Source: Streptomyces sp. 2114.4 (GTDB lineage Bacteria > Actinomycetota > Actinomycetes > Streptomycetales > Streptomycetaceae). Taken from it: 64,000 nt of DNA. The stretch covers positions 3,782,001-3,846,000 of the forward strand of contig NZ_FYEY01000001.1 of assembly GCF_900187385.1 (NCBI RefSeq). The letters run 5' to 3'. A program made the translations under genes and the position numbers. This document shows positions 49,656 through 58,686 of the stretch, piece by piece. Positions within the stretch are counted from its first letter, which is position 1. Every line of letters begins with the position of its first letter. A model generated the notes under the pieces. It was given only the letters and a program-made list of their open reading frames with translations. It did not search any database and was not told where the DNA came from.

Positions 49656-50942
49656 CTACCGCTCGTCCCAGGTGACGGGGAGCCGGTGCACCCCATAGAT
49701 GTTCATCCCGTGTCGCAGGGGGACTTCCTCCGGCGGGACGGCCAGCCGCAGCGTCGGGAAGCGGGCGAGGAGCGCGGGAAGGGCGACCCGCATCTCGACG
49801 CGGGCCAGCTGCTGGCCCAGGCACTGGTGGATGCCGTGGCCGAAGGCCAGATGCCCGGTGGCCTTGCGGTGCAGATCGAGGGTGTCGGGGTCGGGGAACC
49901 GCTCCGGGTCGCGGTTGGCGGCCTCGATCGAGAGGACGACGGTCTGGCCCGCCTTGATCAATTGGCCCTCCAGCTCGACGTCCTCCAGCGCCGACCGCGC
50001 GCTGGTGTGGGCGATGCTGAGGTAGCGCAACAGCTCCTCGACCGCCTGGTCGGCGAGGCCCGGATCGGCACGCAGGGCGGCGAGTTGGTGCGGGTGGGAC
50101 AGCAGCGCGAAGGTGCCGTGCGCGAGCATGTTGGCGGTGGTGTCGAGGCCGGCGGCGAGCAGGAAGCTCCCTATGCCGGCGAGTTCTTCCTCAGTCAGGT
50201 CAGTGGTCGTGAGGTCGCCGAGCAGGTCGTCGGTGGGCTGGGCACGCTTGGCCGACACCAGCTCGGCCAGGATGTTCTGCAGCGCGGCCATGGCAGCGGC
50301 CACCTCGTCCATCGTGGCGCTCCGGGTCATCACCGTCGCCACATGACGCTGGAAGACCTCCCGGCCGGCGTAAGGGACACCGAGGAGTTCACAGATCATC
50401 AGCGCGGGGAGGGGCTTGGCGAACGCCTCGACCAGGTCCACCGCCGGCCCTTGGCGCTCCATGGCGTCCAGGTGCTCGGTGGTGATCTCCTCGACGCGGG
50501 AGGTGAGCAGGCGCATCCGGCGGACGGTGAACTTGCCCATGAGCAGACGTCGGTAGCGGGTGTGCTCGGGAGCATCGAGTCCGGTGAGATCACCGACCGG
50601 GGCCGGGGGCAGTTCGCCGGTGTAGCCGTCCTCGAACGGGTAGTGCAGCAGCTCGTAGCGTGAGCTGAAGCGGGGGTCCGCGTGTATCGCGCGGACCGCG
50701 GAGTAGCCGGTGGCCAGCCAGCCCACGTGCCCGTCGGGAAAGCGCATCCGGGTGAGCGGACGTTCCGTGCGCAGGGCCGTCAGTTCGCCGGGCGGATCGA
50801 AGGGGCAGCCCGCGGGACGGGCGGTCGGCAGCGTCACGGGGACGGGGTGTCCGGAGGTGGGGCATTCGGGCTCGCCGTGTCCGGGCTCGCCGTGTCCGGG
50901 GGCGGGGTGTTCGGGGGCGGGGTGTTCGGGGTGCAGGGGCAT
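49656..50942 (-). CDS. cytochrome P450
   Basis: 428 aa, GGAGGA right before the ATG. Standard CYP motifs: I-helix AGLDTTANMLAHG, ExxR in VEELLRYLS, and the heme loop AFGHGIHQCLGQQLARVEMR with the thiolate Cys. The N-terminus holds a curious HPAPEHPAPGHGEPGHGE repeat. It resembles secondary-metabolism or xenobiotic CYPs such as CYP105/107; no ferredoxin gene adjoins. A 4 x 7-bp repeat abuts the ribosome-binding site. Confidence 0.93.
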   Translation of the reverse strand: MPLHPEHPAPEHPAPGHGEPGHGEPECPTSGHPVPVTLPTARPAGCPFDPPGELTALRTERPLTRMRFPDGHVGWLATGYSAVRAIHADPRFSSRYELLHYPFEDGYTGELPPAPVGDLTGLDAPEHTRYRRLLMGKFTVRRMRLLTSRVEEITTEHLDAMERQGPAVDLVEAFAKPLPALMICELLGVPYAGREVFQRHVATVMTRSATMDEVAAAMAALQNILAELVSAKRAQPTDDLLGDLTTTDLTEEELAGIGSFLLAAGLDTTANMLAHGTFALLSHPHQLAALRADPGLADQAVEELLRYLSIAHTSARSALEDVELEGQLIKAGQTVVLSIEAANRDPERFPDPDTLDLHRKATGHLAFGHGIHQCLGQQLARVEMRVALPALLARFPTLRLAVPPEEVPLRHGMNIYGVHRLPVTWDER

Positions 50943-50953
50943 GACTGTCCTCC

Positions 50954-50981
50954 GATGCGGGATGCGGGATGCGGGATGCGG
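50954..50981. repeat. four GATGCGG heptamers in the P450 leader
   Basis: GATGCGG repeated four times without a mismatch, immediately upstream (on the coding strand CCGCATC) of the P450 Shine-Dalgarno sequence. Copy-number slippage could change the leader length. Confidence 0.75.
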
Positions 50982-51103
50982 GGCACACCGTGGTGTGCGG
51001 TGAAGGATGAGGTGAGGAGAAGGGCGAGGCGCGAGGAAGGGGGAGTGCGGGGGAGGGTGAGGGGCCTGCCGGGAACGGAGGCGTCCCGGGCGCGGGGGCG
51101 CGC

Positions 51104-51901
51104 TCAGCGTGTGGCGCCGCGCCGGAAGGCGGCCCGCGCCCACAGGTAGCCGGCCAGGCTGAGCGCGAGGGCCCACGCCAGGGCTATGACGCCGTTGGTG
51201 CCGATCTCCGTGCCCAGCAGGAGGCCGCGAAGCGCCTCGTTGATCGGGGTGAAGGGCTGGTATTCGGCGAACCAGCGCAGTCCGGCCGGCATGGAGTCGG
51301 GGGTGACGAAGGCGCTGCCGAGGAAGGGCAGGAAGGTGAACGGCATGGGGGCGTTGCTCGCGGACTCGACGGTCTTGGCCACCATGCCCATCGCGGCCGC
51401 CAGCCAGGTGAGCGCGAAGGCGAGCAGAGCCAGCAGGCCGAGGGCGGCGAGCCACCTGACGGGAGTGGCGTCCGGCCGGAAGCCCACCGCCAGCGCGACG
51501 GCGAGGACCAGGACGAGGCTGAGCATGGTCTGGATGACGCTGCCGACCACATGGCCCGTCAGCACGGAGGCACGGGAGATCGCCATGGTGCGGAAGCGGT
51601 TGATGATGCCTTCGGTCATATCGATGGAGACCGAGACGGCCGTCGAGAGGGCACCGGAGGTCACGGCCATCAGGAGGATGCCCGGAACGACGTAGTTGAC
51701 GTACGCGCCGCGGCCGTGCGCCGCACCCGGCAGTCCGATGCCGTTGCCGAGCGCACCGCCGAAGACATAGACGAAGAGCAGCAGCATCACGATCGGCATG
51801 GCGACGACCGAGAGCGTCAGGGACGGATAGCGCCGTGCGCGCTTGAGGTTGCGGCGCAGCATCGTCATCGAGTCGCGCATCGCGTACGGGAGAGCGCTCA
51901 T
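51104..51901 (-). CDS. ABC-2 permease (DrrB-like)
   Basis: 265 aa with six membrane helices (LSVVAMPIVMLLLFVYVFGG; VPGILLMAVTSGALSTAVSV; MLSLVLVLAVALAVGF; LAALGLLALLAFALTWLAAA; FTFLPFLGSAFVTPDSMPAG; GVIALAWALALSLAGYLW). DrrB/ABC-2 type, with the typical EYQPFTPINEALRGLL near the end. Starts inside the ATPase gene (4-nt overlap), so the two form one exporter. Daunorubicin-resistance-type pumps export lipophilic drugs; the cargo here is unknown. Confidence 0.9.
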   Translation of the reverse strand: MSALPYAMRDSMTMLRRNLKRARRYPSLTLSVVAMPIVMLLLFVYVFGGALGNGIGLPGAAHGRGAYVNYVVPGILLMAVTSGALSTAVSVSIDMTEGIINRFRTMAISRASVLTGHVVGSVIQTMLSLVLVLAVALAVGFRPDATPVRWLAALGLLALLAFALTWLAAAMGMVAKTVESASNAPMPFTFLPFLGSAFVTPDSMPAGLRWFAEYQPFTPINEALRGLLLGTEIGTNGVIALAWALALSLAGYLWARAAFRRGATR

Positions 51902-52926
51902 CGGGCCCTCTTCTCAAGGGAGTTGGCGGTGGCGCCGGACTGCGGGGACCGGCCCGTGAGGGTGAGGAAGACCTCGTCGAGGTCAGGGGTGTGCACGGTG
52001 AGCGCCTCGGCTTCCACGGACGCGCGGTCGAGGGTGTCGAGGACGCTGCGCAGGGCGGGGATGCTGCCGTCGCCGGGGATGTGCAGGGTGAGCGCTTCGT
52101 CGTCGCGGCTTGCCGAGGTGAAGAGGGCGGCGGCCGATGCCAGGCGGTCCGTGTCGGCGAGCTTGAGGCGGATATGGCTGCCGGGGATCTGTTGCTTCAG
52201 CTCGTCCGCGGTGCCTTGGGCGACCAGCTTGCCGTGGTCCAGGACGGCGATGCGGTCGGCGAGTTGGTCGGCCTCCTCCAGGTACTGCGTCGTCAGGAAG
52301 ACGGTGACGCCGTCCTCGGCGACCAGACTGCGGATGATCTCCCACATGGTGCGCCGGCTGCGCGGGTCGAGGCCGGTGGTCGGCTCGTCGAGGAAGATCA
52401 GGCGCGGATCGCCGACCAGGGTCATCGCGAGGTCGAGCTTGCGCCGCATACCGCCCGAGAAGGTGGCGACGGGTCTGGCGGCCGACTCGGTCAGCTCGAA
52501 GCGCTGCAGGAGTTCGTCGGCGCGCCGGCGGCCTTCGCGGCGGCTTCGATGGTGCAGGTCCGCCATGAGGAGCAGGTTCTCCCGGGCGTTGAGCAGGTTG
52601 TCCACCGCCGAGAACTGACCGGTGACGCCGATGGCGGCGCGTACGGCGTCGGCCTCGCGGACCAGGTCACGGCCCGCGACCTGCGCCTGGCCGGCGCTTG
52701 CCGGGATGAGGGTGGAGAGGATCTGGACGGTGGTGGTCTTGCCCGCACCGTTGGGCCCGAGCAGGGCGAACACCGTGCCCTCGGGGATGTGCAGGTCGAT
52801 GCCGTCGAGGACGGCCTTGTCGCCGTAGGACTTGGCTAATCCGCGTGCGGTGATCGCCGGCGGGCGGGGCCTCGGTGGGCGGGGCGCCGACGAGCGGGGC
52901 GGGCTTCCCATGTTTTTCATGATCAT
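51898..52926 (-). CDS. ABC transporter ATPase (DrrA-like)
   Basis: 342 aa, GAGGAA upstream of the ATG. Walker A GPNGAGKTTT, Q-loop GQFSAVDNLL, signature FSGGMRRKLDLAM, Walker B LIFLDEPTTGLDP, then the DrrA-specific C-terminal domain (residues about 230-335, HTPDLDEVFLTLTG). First of the drrAB-like pair; DUF4097 and ribbon-helix-helix genes lie upstream on the same strand. Confidence 0.92.
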   Translation of the reverse strand: MIMKNMGSPPRSSAPRPPRPRPPAITARGLAKSYGDKAVLDGIDLHIPEGTVFALLGPNGAGKTTTVQILSTLIPASAGQAQVAGRDLVREADAVRAAIGVTGQFSAVDNLLNARENLLLMADLHHRSRREGRRRADELLQRFELTESAARPVATFSGGMRRKLDLAMTLVGDPRLIFLDEPTTGLDPRSRRTMWEIIRSLVAEDGVTVFLTTQYLEEADQLADRIAVLDHGKLVAQGTADELKQQIPGSHIRLKLADTDRLASAAALFTSASRDDEALTLHIPGDGSIPALRSVLDTLDRASVEAEALTVHTPDLDEVFLTLTGRSPQSGATANSLEKRAR

Positions 52927-53066
52927 GACAGTTCCTCTTCGAGTTTCCGAGTTCCGATTTCCGATTTCCGGTTCCGGGTTCTGCGATGTGGCAGGCCGGC
53001 GGCAGCTGGTGGCCGGTGGTCACGCGCGGTCGGCGGTCACCGGTCACGAGACCCCGGCGACAGTGA

Positions 53067-53903
53067 TCAGGAGCGGCGGATCACGATGTCGCCGAGGCTG
53101 GTGTGGGCGCGTACTTCGACGGTCTCGGCGGCGTCACCGGGACCGTCGGACGGTCCGAGCGAGTTGCGCACGTTGCCGAGGCCGGTGGCCACATCGAGCC
53201 AGGCGGCGGTGGACTTACGGATGCCGACCTCCAGGTCACCGGCCGCGGCCCGGAGGACGACCCGGCCGCGTGCCACTTCACCGATCCGGATGGCGCCGTT
53301 GGCGGACTTGGCTTCGACCCCGGCGTGCGCGACGCCGACGGAGATCAGGCCGTTGGACGCGGTCGCCCGCAGGGCGCCGGTGACCTCGCCGATCGTGGTC
53401 GCGCCGTTGCCGTTCTTGACCAGCGCGGCGCCCGCGATCTCCCCGGCCTCGATCAGCCCCGAGGCGATGAGCTCGGCGTCCCCCGTCACCCGCGCCAGGC
53501 GGATGTCGCCGTAGTCGGTCCGCAGGTTCACGGCCTCCGCCTCGTCCATCTGGAGATCGCCGAGCGAGGTCTTGAACCGGCACTCACCGAGGCGGCCCGC
53601 ACAGGTGAAGTCCGCCATCGGCGAGGTGCCCAGGACGTCCGAGCCGGCCGGCAGCTCGATGGTCACGTCGAGCGAGCCGCACTTGCCGAAGAGGGAGCGC
53701 TTCTTGGGCCCCTTGACCACCAGCTTGCCGCCGGAGCAGGTGACTTTGGTCTGCTGTGCGGCCCGTACGTCGGCGTCCGCGGTGGCGTCGCTCGGGCGCA
53801 CCTCGACGACGGTGTCGGTGCGCTTGCTCGCGGTGATCCGGGCGGATCCCATGTCGAATTCGAGGGTGACGGAGATCGGTTCGGGGGTGTCAAAAGCAGG
53901 CAT
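53067..53903 (-). CDS. DUF4097 beta-helix protein
   Basis: 278 aa from the ATG at 53903. DUF4097/adhesin-like repeats forming a right-handed beta-helix: LGDLQMDEAEAVNLRTDYGD, LIEAGEIAGAALVKNGNGAT, LISVGVAHAGVEAKSANGAI, then TSLGDIVIRRS at the end. No signal peptide. Commonly found in Streptomyces between a DrrAB exporter and a ribbon-helix-helix gene. Function unknown. Confidence 0.85.
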   Translation of the reverse strand: MPAFDTPEPISVTLEFDMGSARITASKRTDTVVEVRPSDATADADVRAAQQTKVTCSGGKLVVKGPKKRSLFGKCGSLDVTIELPAGSDVLGTSPMADFTCAGRLGECRFKTSLGDLQMDEAEAVNLRTDYGDIRLARVTGDAELIASGLIEAGEIAGAALVKNGNGATTIGEVTGALRATASNGLISVGVAHAGVEAKSANGAIRIGEVARGRVVLRAAAGDLEVGIRKSTAAWLDVATGLGNVRNSLGPSDGPGDAAETVEVRAHTSLGDIVIRRS

Positions 53904-54127
53904 GGCTGTCCCGTCCTCATGGCTGTGGTGAGCATTCCCGCTGGTAGGGCGGGTGAGATGAGAAGTGGCGCGGTGCGAAGTGGTGAGGGGTGGTGAGGTG
54001 CTGCGGTGCGCGGTGGGCAGTGGTGCGGTGAGCAGTGACGCGGTGGCCGGTGGTGCGGTGTCGGATGGTGGGGTGTCCGGTGGTGCGGTGGTGCGATAGG
54101 CCGGGGGAGGCCGGCCGGCGCGGGTCT

Positions 54128-54667
54128 CTAGCGGACCCAGCCGGTGTAACCCTGCTGGCCCCGGTGGCGGCTGCGGCCGGCGGAGCGGGGGCTCTCGCCC
54201 GGTTCCAGGGCCGTGGCGACGGCCCGTACCAGCCAGGCGTTGACCGACAGGCCCTCGCGGCCCGCGGCGTCCTCGACCCGGGTCTTGAGGTGGGCGGGCA
54301 GGCGGAAGTTGATCCGGGCGGTGCCGCCCTCGTCGCCGTCCGCGGGGACGGTGGGCACGGGCGCCCGTCCGCCCGGCACGTCCTCGGGCGCCTCGGCCTC
54401 CCCGTACGGCTCCTGGTCCGGCGCCGGCGAGGGGGTCACCACGAATTCGGGGTCGAGTCCGCGCAGCCGTACGTCGACCGAGCCCGGTGCCAGCTCGCGG
54501 GTGACCTCGGCCATGGCGGAGGACAGCGCGTTGAGCAGGATGAGCCGGGTGGCCGACTCCAGAGGCGTGGTGAGTCGTTCGGCCAGGGCACGGGCTTCGT
54601 CTCCGCCCGCGTCCGCGGCGACCGCGAGCTCGTGCCGGAGGTTGTCGACATACGGCGTGAGGTCCAT
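54128..54667 (-). CDS. ribbon-helix-helix regulator
   Basis: 179 aa from the ATG at 54667. The C-terminal part has the RHH/CopG motif INFRLPAHLKTRVEDAAGRE with GLSVNAWLVRAVATAL (residues about 108-150). The N-terminal region is helical (TPYVDNLRHELAVAADAGGD) with a SAMAEVTRELA core. Similar to HicB-type antitoxin DNA-binding parts, but no toxin neighbour is visible, so it may simply regulate the DUF4097-DrrAB genes downstream. The promoter carries repeated ATGGCG sites. Confidence 0.75.
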   Translation of the reverse strand: MDLTPYVDNLRHELAVAADAGGDEARALAERLTTPLESATRLILLNALSSAMAEVTRELAPGSVDVRLRGLDPEFVVTPSPAPDQEPYGEAEAPEDVPGGRAPVPTVPADGDEGGTARINFRLPAHLKTRVEDAAGREGLSVNAWLVRAVATALEPGESPRSAGRSRHRGQQGYTGWVR

Positions 54668-54790
54668 AACGCCATAGTGGCACCACAATGACGCCAACGC
54701 AAGCCTTTATGGCGCCGAAGCGGCGCCAAGCGCCGCCATCATGGCGCAAGGTGACGTCACGGCGTCACCATCATGGCACCATCCGGTGCG
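54668..54790. promoter_or_regulatory. ATGGCG/TGACGTCA repeat cluster
   Basis: TATGGCG-type half-sites occur near 54671 (reverse orientation), 54708, 54740 and 54772 (CATGGCA), interspersed with the palindrome GGTGACGTCACGGCGTCACC around 54750-54770. It lies immediately upstream of the RHH gene; autorepression by the RHH protein is the natural reading (inference). Confidence 0.55.
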
Positions 54791-54998
54791 GCCCCACCGC
54801 CGGCCCGTCCGAACGCGGGGCATCGCCACGGCAGTTGCCCCACCTGCCCGGACGCGGCCCGGACCTGCCCCGGCCACGTCCGGCCGGACCGGCAGCGCCG
54901 TGCCCGGATCCGGAGAACGCCGCCCTCACGGCTGCCCGATCGCTCGGGCTATGGTGCTCCCGCAATCTGTTCGGCCGGGCGAAGGAGACGATCTCGCG

Positions 54999-56576
54999 GT
55001 GTCCGATCGGGGACGGCTCGTAGCCGACCGGTACCGGCTCGTGGAACGGGTGGGCCGCGGCGGCATGGGCACGGTATGGCGGGCCGAGGACGAATTGCTC
55101 GGCCGGCAGGTCGCCGTGAAGAAGCTGTTCGTCCCGCCGCATCTGGACGACGCCGAGATCCGGACGCTCCACGAGCGCACCCGCCGGGAGGCCCGCAGCG
55201 CCGCCCGGATCACCCACCCCCACGTGATCGTGGTGCACGACGTCGTCGACGACGAGGGTCTGCCGTGCATCGTCATGGAGTACGTCCCCTCGGACACCCT
55301 GGGCGACCTCGTCAAGCGGCACGGTGCGCTGGCGCCGGACCAGGCTGCCCGGATCGGCTGCGGTATGGCCGGCGCGCTGCGTGCCGCGCACGGCGCCGGG
55401 GTGCTGCACCGGGACGTCAAGCCCGCCAATGTGCTGCTCGGGAAGGACGGGCGCATCGTCCTCACCGACTTCGGGATCGCCGTGCAGTCCGGAACGCCCT
55501 CGCTGACCAGGACCGGCGAGCTGGTCGGGTCGGTCCAGTACCTGGCGCCGGAACGCCTCCGGAGCACGATCGCCGAGCCGGGGCCCGCCAGCGATCTGTG
55601 GTCCCTCGGCGCGACGCTGTACCAGGCGGTCGAGGGCCGGCCGCCGTTCCTCCGGGACACCGCGATCGAGACGGCGTACGCCATCGCCGCCGAGGAGTAC
55701 GACGCCCCGCGCAACGCCGGGGACCTGGCGCCCGTGATCGAGAGCCTGCTGCGGAAGGACCCCGGGCAGCGCATGGGCGCCCATGAGGCCGAACGCCTCC
55801 TGGGCGAGGCCGCCGGAGCCACCACCGTCTCGGGGCAGCGCCCCCTGGGCGACACCTCCGGAACGCGTGCCGCCCTCGACGCGCCGCCCACCCGGCCGCA
55901 GCCCACCGTGGCCACCGCGAACCCGGCGCAGGCCGGGACAGGCCCTGCGCCAGGAGGCAACCGCAAGCGCCGTGCGGTGCTGCGGTTCACGGTGGGCGCG
56001 GCGGTCGCCGCCTCCGTGACCGGCGGGGTCCTGCTGTGGCCGTGGGGCGGTGCCGACGCGTCGGGCAGCCGTCCTTCCGGCGCCGCCTCCGCCGGCCGCC
56101 CGTCGCGCCCCAGCCCTTCCCCGCTTCCCCCGCTCCCCGCCGGATACCACCTCAAGAAGGAGGGCCAGGGCTTCTCGCTGCCCGTACGGGACGGCTGGAA
56201 GCGCGAGGATCCGCCCGGTGGCGAAGTCGCCTATGTGGACCCGTCCGGGCTGGTGGGACTGCGGATCAACATCGTCGGGTTCGCGGGGTCCGATCCGCTG
56301 CGGCACTGGAGGCAGACCGAAGAGGCCCAGACCCGTCGGGACAACCCGGGCTACGAGCGGGTGCGGATGGACCCCACGAGCTTCCGCGGACGGCCCGCGG
56401 GGTACTGGGAGTTCACCTTCGACGGCCGGAAACGGAAGTACCGGGCGGTGGAGCTGGCGTTCAGCGGCGCCGACGACACCCAGTACGTGATCTACCTTTC
56501 CGCGCCGGATGCTCAGTGGAACACCTACCGGCCGGTCTTCGACACCGCGGTCAAGGGAATCCGTCTCGACGGATAG
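54999..56576 (+). CDS. Ser/Thr protein kinase, single-pass
   Basis: 525 aa from the GTG at 54999. Kinase domain (residues about 10-265): GRGGMGTVWRAEDELLGRQV, AVKKLF, LHRDVKPANVLLG, DFGIAVQ, GSVQYLAPERL. One membrane helix (VLRFTVGAAVAASVTGGVLL, about 330-350), then a Pro/Ser-rich stalk and an outer domain of about 140 aa (GYHLKKEGQGFSLPVRDGWK; YWEFTFDGRKRKYRAVELAF; NTYRPVFDTAVKGIRLDG). The 3' end overlaps the convergent GT87 gene by 52 bp. Confidence 0.9.
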   Translation: MSDRGRLVADRYRLVERVGRGGMGTVWRAEDELLGRQVAVKKLFVPPHLDDAEIRTLHERTRREARSAARITHPHVIVVHDVVDDEGLPCIVMEYVPSDTLGDLVKRHGALAPDQAARIGCGMAGALRAAHGAGVLHRDVKPANVLLGKDGRIVLTDFGIAVQSGTPSLTRTGELVGSVQYLAPERLRSTIAEPGPASDLWSLGATLYQAVEGRPPFLRDTAIETAYAIAAEEYDAPRNAGDLAPVIESLLRKDPGQRMGAHEAERLLGEAAGATTVSGQRPLGDTSGTRAALDAPPTRPQPTVATANPAQAGTGPAPGGNRKRRAVLRFTVGAAVAASVTGGVLLWPWGGADASGSRPSGAASAGRPSRPSPSPLPPLPAGYHLKKEGQGFSLPVRDGWKREDPPGGEVAYVDPSGLVGLRINIVGFAGSDPLRHWRQTEEAQTRRDNPGYERVRMDPTSFRGRPAGYWEFTFDGRKRKYRAVELAFSGADDTQYVIYLSAPDAQWNTYRPVFDTAVKGIRLDG

Positions 56577-57874
56577 GACGTCCAGGGCGTAGAGCGGGAG
56601 ACGCCCCCGGTGACCGGCAGCAGCAGCGCGACGAGGGTGAGGGCGGCGCAGGCGGGATAGCCCCAGCCGAGCGCGGCGAGGTACCACGGGCGGCCGAAGT
56701 GCCAGATGTCCGGCTGGGCCAGTGCCAGCCAGTGGATGAGGAATCCGGCGAGGGCGAGGCACCAGGCGGTCAGGGCCGCGGTGTGGGCCCGGGTCCGGTG
56801 CGGCGCGTGCGTCAGCCACAGGACGGCCGCTACGGCCCACACCCAGTGATGGCACCACGAGATGGGGCTGATCAGCAGGCCGAGGAGCTGGACGGCGAGC
56901 AGCGCGCCGAGGGGATCAGAGCGGCGAGCGGCGCGCACCACGGCCGTCAGCGCCAGCAGGGCCGCCGGGACGGCGCAGGCCCACCAGGGGGCGGACCAGC
57001 CGGCATCGTGGCCGAGCGTGCGGGACAGCGCCCCGCGCACCGACTGGTTGAGCACCGAGCCGACCGGGCCGACCCGTGCGGCGTCGCCGACCGCGTGCAG
57101 CCAGAAGCCGGCCGCTGACCGGGGCGCCGCCCACCACCCGGCCGCGACGGTGGCGGCGGCCACCGCGGCCGACCAGCACGCCGCCGACCAGCGCCGGTGC
57201 ACCAGGAAGTAGAGGCCGGTGACGGCCGGTACCAGCTTCACCCCGGCGGCGAGCCCCACGCCGAGCCCGGCCGCTGCCGCCGAGCGCCGCTCGACCGCGT
57301 ACGCGACGCCCGCCGCCAGCAGCAGGTTGACCTGCCCGAGCGCGAGGGTGACGGCGACCGGCTCGGTCCACAACAGGGCGGCGCTCCACAGCAGTACCCG
57401 ACGGCGGTGCCGCCCGGGATCCGCGGCCGGATCGGCCATCCGCAGGCAGCAGTGGACCAGGACGCAGAGCGCCAGGATCGAGGCCGCGGTCCAGGCGGCG
57501 CTCACCAGCGGCCACGGCGGCCAGGAGAGCGGGAGGAAGAGCAGCGCGGCGAAGGGCGGATAGGTGAACGGCAGCGGGAACAGGTCGGGGCCGGGCAGCT
57601 CCAGACGGAAGGCGTACAGATCGCCGCCGAGGAGGTGCGGGGCCGCGGTCCGGTAGACCCGCAGATCCACCATGCCGACGCGCAGACAGGCCGGGATCCA
57701 CACCAGCAGCAGCATCGCCGTGGCGGCGAGGAGCAGCACGGTGCCGGGACGGCGGGCCAGGACGCGGCGCGCCGCCTCGCTACGCCGTGGGCCCGGCCGC
57801 GTGCCCGGCGGGCCGCCGCCGGAAGGGCCGCCGTCCGGAGACCCGGCCGCCGGTACCTGCCCCGTGGGGCTCAC
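56525..57874 (-). CDS. GT87-type polyprenol-linked glycosyltransferase
   Basis: 449 aa from the GTG at 57874, overlapping the methyltransferase stop (GTGA). After a Pro/Gly-rich tail of about 30 residues, 9-10 membrane helices (VLLLAATAMLLLVWIPACLR etc.) with the GT87/DUF2029 features: VDLRVYRTAAPHLLGGDLYA, the FPLPFTYPPFAALLFLP motif, LGQVNLLLAAGVAYA and GLAAGVKLVPAVTGLYFLVH, ISPISWCHHWVWAVAA. GT87 enzymes use polyprenyl-phosphate mannose or arabinose at the outer face of the membrane. Part of the surface-glycan cluster. Confidence 0.85.
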   Translation of the reverse strand: MSPTGQVPAAGSPDGGPSGGGPPGTRPGPRRSEAARRVLARRPGTVLLLAATAMLLLVWIPACLRVGMVDLRVYRTAAPHLLGGDLYAFRLELPGPDLFPLPFTYPPFAALLFLPLSWPPWPLVSAAWTAASILALCVLVHCCLRMADPAADPGRHRRRVLLWSAALLWTEPVAVTLALGQVNLLLAAGVAYAVERRSAAAAGLGVGLAAGVKLVPAVTGLYFLVHRRWSAACWSAAVAAATVAAGWWAAPRSAAGFWLHAVGDAARVGPVGSVLNQSVRGALSRTLGHDAGWSAPWWACAVPAALLALTAVVRAARRSDPLGALLAVQLLGLLISPISWCHHWVWAVAAVLWLTHAPHRTRAHTAALTAWCLALAGFLIHWLALAQPDIWHFGRPWYLAALGWGYPACAALTLVALLLPVTGGVSRSTPWTSYPSRRIPLTAVSKTGR

Positions 57875-58617
57875 TCTCCCCGGCCCTGCTTCGCAGCGGG
57901 GCCCGGGGCCCTCAGTTCCCCGGGCCGGGCCGCGGCCGCGCCCGGGGCCTCGTAGATGCTGACGGCGAACGGGCGGAAGGAATCCGGCTCCACCTGCTCG
58001 ACCACGCAGCGGAACCCGGCGGCGGCCTCGAAGTACGCACAGAACCTGCGGGACTCCGGCCAGGGGTGCACCAGGACCAGCAGGCCACCGGGTGCCACGG
58101 CCCGTGTCAGATGGGCGCAGGCCCGCCGCAGATGCCGGTGCCGGCCCAGGTAGTACAGCAGCTCGGCACAGAAGACGAGGTCGAAGCGGTCCTCCGGTGG
58201 CGCGGCGAGGATGTTCAGCCGGACGAACCGGGGAGGCCGCACGGGCCCGGGGCTCTGCCCGCCCCCGGGAGCGGGGGCGGCGCGGCCGGCCGCGGAGGCG
58301 CGGGCCCGGGCGAGCGCCCGCTCCGAGATGTCCACACCGGTGATCTCCGCCTGCGGAAACGCCGCCGCGAGGCGGTGGGTGAAGGCTCCCTCGCTGCACC
58401 CGACGTCCAGGATCCGCCGGTAGGGGCGCCGGGGGAGCTGCCGCAGGGTCGTCGCGTACTTGAACTGCTCGTAGTCGTCCACGGCCAGGCCCCACGGGTC
58501 CGGCCGGCGGTGCCACCAGTCGAAGTACCAGTGCAGGACCCGTCCCTGGCCGCGGAGGCCGAGGAGGGAGAGCGCGGCGAAGAGGGCGCGGTGCGCGCGG
58601 TCGAGGAGGCGGTGCAT
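57871..58617 (-). CDS. SAM-dependent methyltransferase (NodS-like)
   Basis: 248 aa. Rossmann SAM site ILDVGCSEGAFTHRLAA (motif I), EITGVDIS (motif II), FDLVFCAELLYYL (motif IV) and GGLLVLVHPWP (motif V). The N-terminus WYFDWWHRRPDPWGLAVDDY matches the nodS/SAM-methyltransferases of glycan and lipid clusters. It overlaps the GT87 gene by 4 nt, follows the GT4 gene by 69 bp, and so should methylate a sugar or an amine of the glycolipid. Confidence 0.85.
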   Translation of the reverse strand: MHRLLDRAHRALFAALSLLGLRGQGRVLHWYFDWWHRRPDPWGLAVDDYEQFKYATTLRQLPRRPYRRILDVGCSEGAFTHRLAAAFPQAEITGVDISERALARARASAAGRAAPAPGGGQSPGPVRPPRFVRLNILAAPPEDRFDLVFCAELLYYLGRHRHLRRACAHLTRAVAPGGLLVLVHPWPESRRFCAYFEAAAGFRCVVEQVEPDSFRPFAVSIYEAPGAAAARPGELRAPGPAAKQGRGE

Positions 58618-58686
58618 GTGAACCTTCCGGCCGTTGCGGTGGCCACGCTTCCGGAGGCCGCCGGACGTATGCGGGATGACGGGGCG

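Noticed and set aside
47812..49698. 628-codon plus-strand frame opposite the kinase
   Set aside because: Antisense of a Hanks kinase; contains low-complexity GGGGWGGGGG stretches only.
53945..54110. GTGCGGTG-rich stretch as a regulatory repeat
   Set aside because: Irregular low-complexity G/T tract between two genes, without constant period or dyad.
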